DNA of 64,000 bases, taken from assembly GCA_023665865.1 (NCBI GenBank), contig JAMPDC010000001.1, positions 1,872,662 to 1,936,661 of the forward strand, given 5' to 3'. This DNA is from Staphylococcus sp. (lineage in GTDB: Bacteria; Bacteroidota; Bacteroidia; Bacteroidales; Muribaculaceae). The translations under genes and the position numbers were made by a program. Positions within the stretch are counted from its first letter, which is position 1; every line of letters starts with the position of its first letter. The notes beneath the pieces were generated by a model. That model was not told the DNA's origin, ran no database searches, and saw only the letters and a list, made by a program, of their open reading frames with translations. Below, piece after piece: positions 53,454-61,047 of this stretch.

Positions 53454-54842
53454 TTAACTCAACCGGAAGTCAAACCGTAAGCCGCCGTCGTTTGATACCT
53501 TGATAGTGCCACCGTGAATGGCAATGGCATTTTTCACTATAGCGAGTCCGAGACCTGTCCCTCCCTTCTCACGCGAACGTCCTTTATCTATTCGATAGAA
53601 TCGTTCAAAGATATGGGGAAGATGTTCGGCCGGTATGCCGCAGCCGTTATCACGTACTGTGATATTGCCTTGACCGTCAGCCTTTATCCATATATCAGTG
53701 CCACCGCTGTAGGAAATGGCATTGTCGATCAGGTTGCGGAACACTGATTCGATGAGCTGCCTGTTTCCTGTGATCTCTGTCTCCGGAACATCGACATGGA
53801 TGGTCATGTCGCTCCGCAGTCTTTCGCCCTCGGCCACATGGTCAACGACTTCCCGCAAATTGATTGTCTCTTTTTCTATGACCTTTGCTCCGTCGTCCAT
53901 TCTCGTGATTGATGCGACATCCTCAAGCATTGAGGTCAGCCGTTGAGTGTTGTCGCAGATACGGTCTATGAACTCAGCTCTTTTGCTGTCCGGAAGTTCC
54001 GGATGGTCGCGCAGGAGATCGGCACAGATCTTTATTGATGCGACCGGAGTTTTCAGCTCGTGGTTTATATTGTTTGTGAGTTGTTTCTTTAACCGTATTT
54101 TATCCCTTTCTTGCATGATTGCTTCCTGATGCCTGAGGTCTCTCTGTACATATAGTTTCACGATGTTTCCGGCGATATTTCCGAGTTCATCATGTGGGAA
54201 ATCCCAATCCTCATATATCCTTTCTCCTTTTTCTGCTTTTTCTGCAAAACTGTTGAGATTTGAAATACTTGTTGAGATTCTGCGGGCGATGAAGTATCCG
54301 GCAATGCTTACCCCGACGGTGACGGCAAGCATTATCCATAGAAATGAGCTGTCGGCTTTGAGAAAGTCACGGAGTATGTTGTCGTATGGCGCTGCACTTC
54401 TTATCACCGTACCATCCGGCAGAAGGGTTGCGGAATAGAAATAGGGTGTATTATCACTTTGTGAATGTCTTCCGACAGAATATCCGCTGCCATTCCTGCG
54501 GGCTTTGATCACCTCCGGACGGTTGTTATGGTTTGTTTCCGGAAAGGGAGTCCGGTCATTGTTATCATAAATCACTTTTCCACTATTGTCAATCAGTGTG
54601 AGGCGAAGGTTGGGAATAGGAGTCCCGATGCGGCTTGCCACAGATGTGATATCTTCTCCGTTATCCATGTCATCGATGATGCGCCCGTTGTGCATCTGCA
54701 ATTCCATGTTCATCAGCTCGGAGCGGAATATTTTTTCCCTGTGATACTGAAAGATTGTAAATGCCGAGACAAGCACCCAGCATAGTGCGAGGAGCGAGAG
54801 GAGCACTTTGTGATGGAATGAGAATTTAATCCTGCCAGCCAT
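53454..54842 (-). CDS. Sensor histidine kinase (PhoR-like)
   Basis: 462 residues from the ATG at 54842; the frame continues to 54935 but that part lies inside the regulator gene. A first membrane helix (about 11-31), a periplasmic sensor (about 32-150), a second helix (about 156-176) and a HAMP-like linker are followed by HisKA with NHELKTPVASIKI (the phosphorylated His) and HATPase with FRNLIDNAISYS, DNGCGIPAEH and GGTGLGLAIVKNA. It phosphorylates the regulator encoded just upstream; the two genes overlap by 17 bases. With the phosphate transporter following, a PhoR-like role is likely but other signals are possible. Confidence 0.9.
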   Translation of the reverse strand: MAGRIKFSFHHKVLLSLLALCWVLVSAFTIFQYHREKIFRSELMNMELQMHNGRIIDDMDNGEDITSVASRIGTPIPNLRLTLIDNSGKVIYDNNDRTPFPETNHNNRPEVIKARRNGSGYSVGRHSQSDNTPYFYSATLLPDGTVIRSAAPYDNILRDFLKADSSFLWIMLAVTVGVSIAGYFIARRISTSISNLNSFAEKAEKGERIYEDWDFPHDELGNIAGNIVKLYVQRDLRHQEAIMQERDKIRLKKQLTNNINHELKTPVASIKICADLLRDHPELPDSKRAEFIDRICDNTQRLTSMLEDVASITRMDDGAKVIEKETINLREVVDHVAEGERLRSDMTIHVDVPETEITGNRQLIESVFRNLIDNAISYSGGTDIWIKADGQGNITVRDNGCGIPAEHLPHIFERFYRIDKGRSREKGGTGLGLAIVKNAIAIHGGTIKVSNDGGLRFDFRLS

Positions 54843-55488
54843 AACCATAGCCTGAACGGTTGACAATATTCTTGCCATAGGGGGCAATTTTGCTGCGCAG
54901 ACGGGTGATATGAACGTCGATAGACCGGTCAACAATCACACTGTCTTGTGGCCATATACGGTCAAGAAGCTCCTCTCTGGTAAATATGCGCCCCGGATTT
55001 TCAAGGAATAGGGCAAGGATTTCGAATTCCTTTTTAGGCAGTTTCACTGTCTTTCCATCGACAGAGCACACGAGAGTTGAGCGGTCACAACTGATCCCGG
55101 TTGGCCTCCGTGGCTCTGTCCTCCGAAGCACTGCCGCCATTCTGGCAAGAACATTCTTAATCGAATAGGGCTTCGCTATATAGTCGTCGGCTCCAAGATT
55201 CAGCCCTGACACCATGTCGTCAACCGAATTTTTCGCCGTAAGGAAGATAATCGGAATGTCCGAGGTATCCGGCCGTTTTTTCAGAATTTCAGCCAACTCA
55301 ACTCCACTCATGCCATCCATCATGATGTCGAGCAGAATGAGATTGAACCTCTTCAGATCGAGATTAAGTGCCTCCTCTGCGCTGCTTGCTGTCTCGACCT
55401 CATATCCTTCAAGCTCAAGATAGGTCTGAAGCCCAACCAGCAGAGTCTCTTCGTCATCAACAATAAGTATCTTGTATTTGTCCATCAT
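54826..55488 (-). CDS. OmpR/PhoB-type response regulator
   Basis: 220 residues. The receiver (about 1-125) has the acidic pair D11/D12, phosphoacceptor D54 (ILLDIMMDG), T-A-K in IFLTAKN and K-P in IAKPYS. The winged-helix output domain (about 130-220) has KKEFEILALFLENPGRIFTR and DVHITRLRSKI, as in PhoB and OmpR. It binds DNA as a dimer after phosphorylation. ATGs at 55488 and 55485 are both possible. It is the first gene of the pair; the -7 box is not obvious in the short spacer to the tRNA terminator. Confidence 0.92.
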   Translation of the reverse strand: MMDKYKILIVDDEETLLVGLQTYLELEGYEVETASSAEEALNLDLKRFNLILLDIMMDGMSGVELAEILKKRPDTSDIPIIFLTAKNSVDDMVSGLNLGADDYIAKPYSIKNVLARMAAVLRRTEPRRPTGISCDRSTLVCSVDGKTVKLPKKEFEILALFLENPGRIFTREELLDRIWPQDSVIVDRSIDVHITRLRSKIAPYGKNIVNRSGYGYGWQD

Positions 55489-55585
55489 TGATAGGTCTCA
55501 AATAAATAGGTGTCATCTTAACATCTTAACATTAAAATGCACAAATGTGTTTCGGTTTACGCTAAATATTGTATTGATATAAAAT

Positions 55586-55624
55586 GCAAATTCGCTGCAA
55601 CTTAGTGAGTTACAGCGAATTTGC
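55586..55624 (-). terminator. Terminator of tRNA-Ser
   Basis: GCAAATTCGCTG (55586-55597) pairs perfectly with CAGCGAATTTGC (55613-55624), beginning 10 bases past the tRNA 3' end on the minus strand, and is followed by ATTTTATATC. Confidence 0.8.
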
Positions 55625-55633
55625 TGGCTGTTG

Positions 55634-55720
55634 CGGAAGGACAGGGATTCGAACCCTGGGTTCCCGTAAGGGAACAACGGTTTTCGAGACCGCCCCGATC
55701 GACCACTCCGGCATCCTTCC
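55634..55720 (-). tRNA. tRNA-Ser(CGA)
   Basis: 87 bases on the minus strand. The acceptor stem GGAAGGA/TCCTTCC (55714-55720 with 55635-55641), D-arm, anticodon loop CTCGAAA with anticodon CGA, long variable arm (GTTCCCTTACGGGAAC region) and T-loop GGTTCGAATCC are all present. The long variable arm is typical of tRNA-Ser. The discriminator base is G and CCA is not encoded. There is no sign of an integrated element at its 3' end within the window. Confidence 0.95.
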
Positions 55721-55835
55721 TTTGAAGCGTTAAAAGTGTCGGCTTATGTTTTCAACGGTGCAAAGGTATAAATTTTATTTTAAATAAACTTCTCCAGAGA
55801 CCAAAAAAATCACATCCCGACGCCGTAATTGGCCA

Positions 55836-56702
55836 TTATTTTTTGAATGGTAGCCCACGGCGCTCAAATGCGTCGATAAATGAGCCGGGAGTGGAGTTGA
55901 AAATTGAATATCCATTGGCGGCGGCATAGCGCTGGAGGCGATGGTATGATTTAAATGCCAGGTGGAAGCTGAGGAGGATGTCGTGGAGGCGCACGTTGCG
56001 ATAGACCGAAGCAACACGCTTCTGCTCCGAGGAGTTGTCTTTATAGAAGTGGGGTTGGATGCTGACAACTTCATTCTCCTCGGTAACGCTCAGTGTTGTC
56101 AGCCATCCATGGTCAGCGCCGGCGACATATATCTCATGAAATCCGGCCCGCAGACCGGTCATGATAGCCGGCACCAGCACGTTGCGTGGGCGCGGCATGG
56201 CGAGTCCCGCTTTGAAGACTGCATTTTCAAACCATCCGAAACCTTCCGCGCCGGTAAAATTGAAGTTCTCGACTTTGATTTTTTGATTTGTGATGGCGAG
56301 CGACCGGGCACTGTGGCCAGTCGGGACATAGAGAGTCATTGGCCAGTCGACCAGCTCATTGAAGCGGCTGAACATTTTTCCGACATTCGGATCGCTGTCA
56401 CGTCCGTCAAAGAAGTGCGGGTCTGCCAGAAGATACAGTTTGGGTCTTATAAGGGAAAACTCGTCGGCATTGGCTGCGAAGTTGAGGGCCATGGTGACGC
56501 TATCGGCCAGTGCTTCCTGATGATCCCTGATGAGATCGCCGAGCGATGGCCCGTTGCCCATGATGATGAGCGGTTTCCCATCGATGGCTTCCTGCCTTAC
56601 AGTGACTGTTGACCGTCTTGATTGTAGCAGTATCTTGAGCAGGCTCTTTGCCGTAGCTCCTGTCTGCGAGCATAATGAGGATATCTTGTCGGAAAATTTC
56701 AT
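55836..56702 (-). CDS. DUF115 / GT42-like glycosyltransferase-type protein
   Basis: 288 residues, no signal peptide. The core begins with KPLIIMGNGPSLGDLI (about 43-58), the GNGPS motif shared by GT42 sialyltransferases and DUF115/MptE-like proteins, followed by ALNFAAN, KLYLLADPHFF and YVAGADHGWLT (about 190-200). The fold is probably Rossmann-like and nucleotide-sugar binding, acting on surface glycans. No lipopolysaccharide or capsule genes are adjacent. Donor and acceptor cannot be stated. A TAAATTTG -7 box (56707-56714) ends 5 bases before the ATG, so the message may be leaderless. Confidence 0.6.
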   Translation of the reverse strand: MKFSDKISSLCSQTGATAKSLLKILLQSRRSTVTVRQEAIDGKPLIIMGNGPSLGDLIRDHQEALADSVTMALNFAANADEFSLIRPKLYLLADPHFFDGRDSDPNVGKMFSRFNELVDWPMTLYVPTGHSARSLAITNQKIKVENFNFTGAEGFGWFENAVFKAGLAMPRPRNVLVPAIMTGLRAGFHEIYVAGADHGWLTTLSVTEENEVVSIQPHFYKDNSSEQKRVASVYRNVRLHDILLSFHLAFKSYHRLQRYAAANGYSIFNSTPGSFIDAFERRGLPFKK

Positions 56703-56706
56703 GTGG

Positions 56707-56714
56707 CAAATTTA
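56707..56714 (-). promoter_or_regulatory. -7 box abutting the DUF115/GT42-like start codon
   Basis: TAAATTTG on the minus strand ends 5 bases upstream of the ATG at 56702. The start point would coincide with the start codon, suggesting leaderless translation. Confidence 0.5.
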
Positions 56715-56734
56715 CGTCTTTTATTTGGATTGAT

Positions 56735-56790
56735 AAAAAAAACGGGGCCCCGGACTTTCCCTCTCAATGAGTGAGATGTCCGAGGCCCTG
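56735..56790 (-). terminator. Rho-independent terminator after the glutaminase-like gene
   Basis: GGGGCCCCGGAC (56744-56755) pairs with GTCCGAGGCCC (56778-56788) with one mismatch. On the minus strand it runs into TTTTTTTT (56735-56742). It lies about 130 bases past the stop; the spacer between holds no gene. Confidence 0.8.
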
Positions 56791-56919
56791 TCTTCGTAGA
56801 ATGTGTGTGTCGAGAATTCCTTGTCTGCCCACTCGTGGGCTGTCTAAAGGAGATTTCTCAGTGTGCTTTTCATAAATATATAGGTAGAGAGTCTCTGTTA
56901 TGTCGTCAAGTGAGTCCCG

Positions 56920-57882
56920 CTATTTCTCAACAGAGATGCGGGCGCTTGAAAATGCGTTAAGTTGCAGTTTGTCTGCAATCTCTTTGACAGCACGCGCAGC
57001 CTTCATAGGCACGCCGGCTTCATTAAGCTCAGGAGAGAAGGCCGCGATTGAACCGAATCCCGGGATGACTGCAAGGAAACCGCCTCCGAAACCGGAGATG
57101 GCCGGAATACCGGTGAGGATCAGCCATGTCTTTCCGACTTTCTTCGGGCCCTTGGCGGCGAGCATTGCGCAGATGGTCGCTGAGAGTGAGCCGTCAAACA
57201 CCGGAGTATTGCTTGCAGGATTGATACCGTCGGCTGCGACAGTGGCACCCATTTCAGCCAACTGTTCGGTGGTCACAAGCATTGAGCGCAATCTGGTGTA
57301 GAGATTGAGGGATAGAGCTGCGTCGTCATAGAGTTCGTAGCCGGCAGCGGCGTATGAGTTGACAATATCCTTATCCTCATTTTTCTTTGAGGCGGCTTCA
57401 TAGAGCTTGTCGTCAAGAACCGGCGTCGACCCCATAAGATCAATCATGAGGTTGGAAAGGATCTCCATCTTTCCGTCAAAGTCTCCGATCGGTTCCACGA
57501 GGCTTGCCGCACGCACCGCCTTACCGTGCATGCCTTTGACCTTCTTGCCTTCGTTTGCTGTGGCATTGCTGTCCGGGTTGCATTTGCAACCGCAGCCACA
57601 TCCCTTTGTGAGCCCCATCTTATTGACATAGTCCTCGACTTTCATCTGTGTCAGAAGCTGTATGGCAATAGGGAGTCGGGAGATGGCACCCATGGCAAAC
57701 TGAGCCTGACTATGGCCTACATCAAACTTTGTTCCGTCGGTCAGACGTATTGAAATTCCAAACATTCCGTCGTTCATTCCGGCGACCTTGTCGCTCGGGA
57801 CGCCTCCGACATCGTTCTTGTGGTTATCATAAGCTTCCTGTACGGCCGATTTGATATCGGTTAGTTTGATTTTCCTATCCAT
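56920..57882 (-). CDS. Glutaminase (GlsA) homologue lacking the Ser/Lys dyad, with Cys-rich insert
   Basis: 320 residues, near the family's usual length (about 310). The fold is recognisable from FGISIRLTDGTKFDVGHSQA (about 41-60), from NTPVFDGSLSATICAMLAA and from SGFGGGFLAVIPGFGSIAAF (about 260-285). In active enzymes the N-terminal motif reads QSISK, with nucleophile Ser66 and Lys69 in E. coli numbering. Here it reads GAISR, with Ala66 and Arg69. A GCGCGCKC insert (Cys95, 97, 99, 101) follows. It cannot use the normal mechanism, so it may be an inactive or repurposed relative, perhaps metal-binding. It is a single gene ending at a good terminator. Confidence 0.72.
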   Translation of the reverse strand: MDRKIKLTDIKSAVQEAYDNHKNDVGGVPSDKVAGMNDGMFGISIRLTDGTKFDVGHSQAQFAMGAISRLPIAIQLLTQMKVEDYVNKMGLTKGCGCGCKCNPDSNATANEGKKVKGMHGKAVRAASLVEPIGDFDGKMEILSNLMIDLMGSTPVLDDKLYEAASKKNEDKDIVNSYAAAGYELYDDAALSLNLYTRLRSMLVTTEQLAEMGATVAADGINPASNTPVFDGSLSATICAMLAAKGPKKVGKTWLILTGIPAISGFGGGFLAVIPGFGSIAAFSPELNEAGVPMKAARAVKEIADKLQLNAFSSARISVEK

Positions 57883-58213
57883 AATAATATCTTTTTTGTT
57901 TGTCTATTTTAGATGTATGAGTTATCCTTACGGTTACTGGTATGGCAGGCTCTCCTGCCGGCCTTTCAAAGAGAATAACCATTATAGTCCCGCCTGGTTG
58001 TTGGCTTTAGAGAAGCTTAGACTATTTTATATTTTTTTCAAAACGTGTTAAAACCCCGTCCGGGCCACGTTAAAACCCTGTTTCCTGTCAACTTTTAGGC
58101 TTAAAATATGTTTTTAATTCTAAAGAATGATATTCTTCGTCACACTTGCGTCTGAAATGGTGTGGTGACGGATATCGGTAATAATATTTATTCTATCTTT
58201 TAAATGTTTGCCT
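57883..58213. other. 331-base spacer, no gene recognised
   Basis: The spacer is AT-rich and lies between divergent genes. A short frame at 57914-58051 (plus) encodes 45 Tyr- and Trp-rich residues, without a ribosome-binding signal and with no known family. A small hairpin GGCAGGctctCCTGCC sits inside it. I see no clear -7 box for either flanking gene. Confidence 0.4.
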
Positions 58214-58663
58214 ATGACTCGCCTTGAAAAGACCATTCTTCTCCCGATGCTTCTTTTGATTATTATTCTCGGAGCCTGCTCAAACAGTATCTGGGATGAG
58301 ATACCGACGCCAATCACTTCATTTATCGAGCAGTATTATCCCAACAGCAACGTTAAGGAGTTTAACACCACCGACAACGGCTATAAACTTAAAATCAACA
58401 ACGGGGCGTCGTTTTCTTTTGATAATGACTATCGATGGACTTCGATTGACGGAAATGGTGTCCATCTGCCGGAGGTATTGGTCTACAATCAGCTCCCGCC
58501 TGCGCTGTTCAACTATCTTCAGGGCATAGAGGCACAGACATCGGTCTTCTCGATGTCACGCGACAGTACATACTATAAATTATTGATGCTCGATACTGTC
58601 ATAACCTATGAAATAGCCACAGGTAAGATAACCTATCCCGATGGCAAAACGCTCGATTCCTGA
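58214..58663 (+). CDS. Small PepSY-like lipoprotein
   Basis: 149 residues from the ATG at 58214, which is preferred over a TTG 6 bases earlier. The signal peptide has the lipobox LGAC (Cys about 21). The mature domain (ITSFIEQYYPNSNVKEFNTT then KLKINNGASFSFDNDYRWTS) resembles PepSY-like/DUF2874 domains, which in Bacteroidetes are small periplasmic proteins of unknown role. The domain appears once here where many relatives carry two copies. It stops 5 bases short of the convergent NSS transporter gene. Confidence 0.7.
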   Translation: MTRLEKTILLPMLLLIIILGACSNSIWDEIPTPITSFIEQYYPNSNVKEFNTTDNGYKLKINNGASFSFDNDYRWTSIDGNGVHLPEVLVYNQLPPALFNYLQGIEAQTSVFSMSRDSTYYKLLMLDTVITYEIATGKITYPDGKTLDS

Positions 58664-58668
58664 GCCTG

Positions 58669-60039
58669 TCAGACAAATTGTCCGATAAGGACGATGGCTA
58701 TCAACGCCGGTGCTATCCACTTGACAATAAACGCTATCACGCCAAACATGTGAGAGGTCAGTGTCCCGTGGTTTGTCAGCTCGTCGCGGAAGAAAGAGCG
58801 CGGGGCCACCCAGCCCATATAGATACAGAGTAGGATGCCTCCGACGGGAAGCATGATGTTGGTGGCCACTGTGTCGAGGAAATCAAAAATTGTCATGCCG
58901 CAGATGGTGAACCCGCTCCATGGGCCGACTGAGAGCGAGCAGATGGAGCTGAGGATTAGGAGAGGGAGAACTACAGTCAGCACCGCGCGTTTTCTCGACA
59001 TTTTGTAGCGGCACTCCATAAACGCTACCGAAACCTCAGCGAGCGAGATGGTCGATGTGAAAGCAGCCACCGTCAGCAGGAGGAAAAATAATGCGGACCA
59101 GAACATTGTGCCTCCCATTTGGGCGAAGATTTCCGGAAGGGTGATGAAGACGAGGGCTGAGCCGGCAAGATTATGGTCGGCGAGTCCGAAAGTCATCACG
59201 GCAGGGAAGATTATAAGTCCCATCAGTATCGCAGTCCCGAGATCGAGGAGCGACACAGTGACAGCTGTGCGTGTCAGTTTTGTGTTGGCCGGATAATAGC
59301 TCGAATATGTCACGAGTATGCCCATAGCCAGACTCAGGGAGAAGAATGACTGTCCGAGTGCATTGACCACTGTCTTGGGGGTTACAGATGAGAAGTCGGG
59401 TGAGAGGAAGAATTTCACTCCTTCGGCAGCGTTTGGCAGCGACAGCGCCACGCCGCAGAAGATGAGAAGCAGGATAAACAGTATGGGCATCATGACGTTT
59501 GACATCTTCTCGATGCCTTTCTGCACACCTTTGAGAAGTACAAACAGATTTAGAAAGATCATCACAGCTGTCATGATGAGCGGACGGTAGGTACCGGTGA
59601 TATATGATGCCATCTTCTCACTGAAGAGCGCTTCTTCAGCATCAATGCTTGAGGCGTCGGCTCCGGCATAGAGATCGCCTGTGACTGATTGGACAAGATA
59701 TTCAAGTGTCCAACCGGAGACCACCATGTAAAACGACAGGATAAGGTAGGAGGCAAGTATGGCAAGCGCACCGACGAGCCACCAACCTTTTTTGTCGGGT
59801 GTCACGTTGCGGAATGCGCCTGTGGCGTCGGAGCTTCCTCCTCTGCCGAGCGAAAATTCAGCGGTCATCACGGGGATACCGAGTAGAAACACGCATGCTA
59901 CATATATCAGCAGAAATACAGCACCACCGTTGGCCTGGGTTTCTGCCGGGAAGCGCCAGATGTTGCCTAATCCTACAGCCGAGCCGACAGTAGCGGCGAT
60001 AAGGCCGATTTTGGAACCGAATTTTACTTTTTGCGACAT
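58669..60039 (-). CDS. Sodium-dependent NSS-family transporter
   Basis: 456 residues with 11-12 predicted membrane helices. The NSS signature begins the protein: GSKIGLIAATVGSAVGLGNI then WRFPAETQANGGAVFL (about 8-43), with the unwound TM1 that binds Na+ and substrate. QSFFSLSLAMGILVTYSSYY (about 228-247) is the TM6 region. Bacterial members (LeuT, MhsT, TnaT) take up amino acids such as tryptophan or leucine; the substrate here is unknown. It is monocistronic, between a small lipoprotein gene and the Crp/Fnr regulator gene. Confidence 0.92.
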   Translation of the reverse strand: MSQKVKFGSKIGLIAATVGSAVGLGNIWRFPAETQANGGAVFLLIYVACVFLLGIPVMTAEFSLGRGGSSDATGAFRNVTPDKKGWWLVGALAILASYLILSFYMVVSGWTLEYLVQSVTGDLYAGADASSIDAEEALFSEKMASYITGTYRPLIMTAVMIFLNLFVLLKGVQKGIEKMSNVMMPILFILLLIFCGVALSLPNAAEGVKFFLSPDFSSVTPKTVVNALGQSFFSLSLAMGILVTYSSYYPANTKLTRTAVTVSLLDLGTAILMGLIIFPAVMTFGLADHNLAGSALVFITLPEIFAQMGGTMFWSALFFLLLTVAAFTSTISLAEVSVAFMECRYKMSRKRAVLTVVLPLLILSSICSLSVGPWSGFTICGMTIFDFLDTVATNIMLPVGGILLCIYMGWVAPRSFFRDELTNHGTLTSHMFGVIAFIVKWIAPALIAIVLIGQFV

Positions 60040-60117
60040 TTACAACTTAATTATTTTCGCCGCCTCGCGCGGCATTGTAGATTACTCTGACGTTGATATG
60101 ACAAGAAGGGGGGAGGG

Positions 60118-60822
60118 TTAACCGAATTTTGAGATCTTGCGGAGTAAGGGTTCGTTGAGTATCTTGATTTTTCGGCCGTCGACCACAATGATTTTCTCAT
60201 CGCCGAAGGCCGAGAGAGTCCGGATAGCGTTTGAGGTGGTCATGTTTGAGAGATTTGCGAGATCTTCGCGGGCCATGTAGATCTTGATGGTCATGTTGTC
60301 GTCCTCCTCATATCCGTAATTGTCGCGGAGCACAAGCAGAGCTTCGGCAAGACGGGCACGGATATGCTTCTGGGTGAGATTGACAATCTTTGTGTCGGAA
60401 TTTCCGAGATTGTGTGAGAGCTCATGGATGAAGAACATGGCCAGACGGTTGTTCTTACTGATCATTTGCTCGACAAGACTCATCGGTAGCGTCCCGAGGA
60501 TTGATTCCTCAAGAGTTGCAGCCGACGAGACATAGTGTTCACGGGCAAAATAGGCTCTGTAGCCAAAATACTGTCCGGGTATGACGAGACGAAGTATCTG
60601 GACACGTCCTCCGACGCCGTCCTTATACTTTTTCACTTTGCCTTCGATGAGCACCCACAGAAATTCAGGCTCTTCTTTTTCGGCATAGATGATTTTGTTC
60701 TTTTTGTAATGATGAATTGTAAAATTATCAATCAGCAGACGTTTCTCTTCGTTGGAGAGAAGATTCCAGATTTCTGTGAGTTCCTTAGTGAGTATCTTGT
60801 CGATTGTACCTTTTATGATCAT
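60118..60822 (-). CDS. Crp/Fnr-family transcription regulator
   Basis: 234 residues. The cNMP-binding jelly roll (about 30-130, EFLWVLIEGKVKKYKDGVGG and GQYFGYRAYFAREHYVSSA) is followed by a long dimer helix (RLAMFFIHELSHNLGNSDTK) and a winged helix (about 150-225, REDLANLSNMTTSNAIRTLS). There are no cysteines at the N-terminus, so it is not an FNR-type iron-sulphur sensor, and the cyclic-nucleotide pocket lacks the clear RxxS/T phosphate signature of Crp. The effector is unknown. A 16-base palindrome overlaps its own promoter, suggesting autoregulation. Confidence 0.87.
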   Translation of the reverse strand: MIIKGTIDKILTKELTEIWNLLSNEEKRLLIDNFTIHHYKKNKIIYAEKEEPEFLWVLIEGKVKKYKDGVGGRVQILRLVIPGQYFGYRAYFAREHYVSSAATLEESILGTLPMSLVEQMISKNNRLAMFFIHELSHNLGNSDTKIVNLTQKHIRARLAEALLVLRDNYGYEEDDNMTIKIYMAREDLANLSNMTTSNAIRTLSAFGDEKIIVVDGRKIKILNEPLLRKISKFG

Positions 60823-60867
60823 AAGCTGTGCCGTGCAACTATGTTATATAGCATATTATGTAGCGTG

Positions 60868-60902
60868 CAAATTTACCAACAAAATCTGTAAGAAATCTTA
60901 CA
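60868..60902 (-). promoter_or_regulatory. Promoter and Crp/Fnr-like palindrome of the regulator gene
   Basis: TAAATTTG (60868-60875, minus strand) is the -7 box. TGTAAGAAATCTTACA (60887-60902) is a perfect palindrome of the TGTAAnnnnnnTTACA type, centred about 23 bases upstream of the -7 box, where it would cover the -33 region. Confidence 0.65.
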
Positions 60903-60990
60903 TATAGGTTAAAAAATCTTAATGCTTATTTGCAGATTACAAAATGTCTCCCGATTGTAGACTAAGCTTACAATTTGCTTGAATAAAACA

Positions 60991-61027
60991 CGGGAAATTT
61001 TCCGGGCGTCACCGTCCGGAAAATCCC
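60991..61027 (-). terminator. Terminator of the efflux operon
   Basis: CGGGAAATTTTCCGG (60991-61005) pairs with CCGGAAAATCCCCG (61016-61029 region) with one bulge, 20 bases past the stop of the outer-membrane gene. On the minus strand it is followed by TGTTTTATTC. Confidence 0.75.
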
Positions 61028-61047
61028 CGTATTCTATAATTGATGAC

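Noticed and set aside
55634..55720. tRNA-Ser as integration site of a mobile element
   Set aside because: No integrase gene, attachment-site duplication or change of gene content was seen on either side.
57914..58051. 45-residue Tyr/Trp-rich frame in the spacer downstream of the glutaminase-like start
   Set aside because: No start signal or promoter was visible and the composition looks like chance translation of AT-rich DNA.
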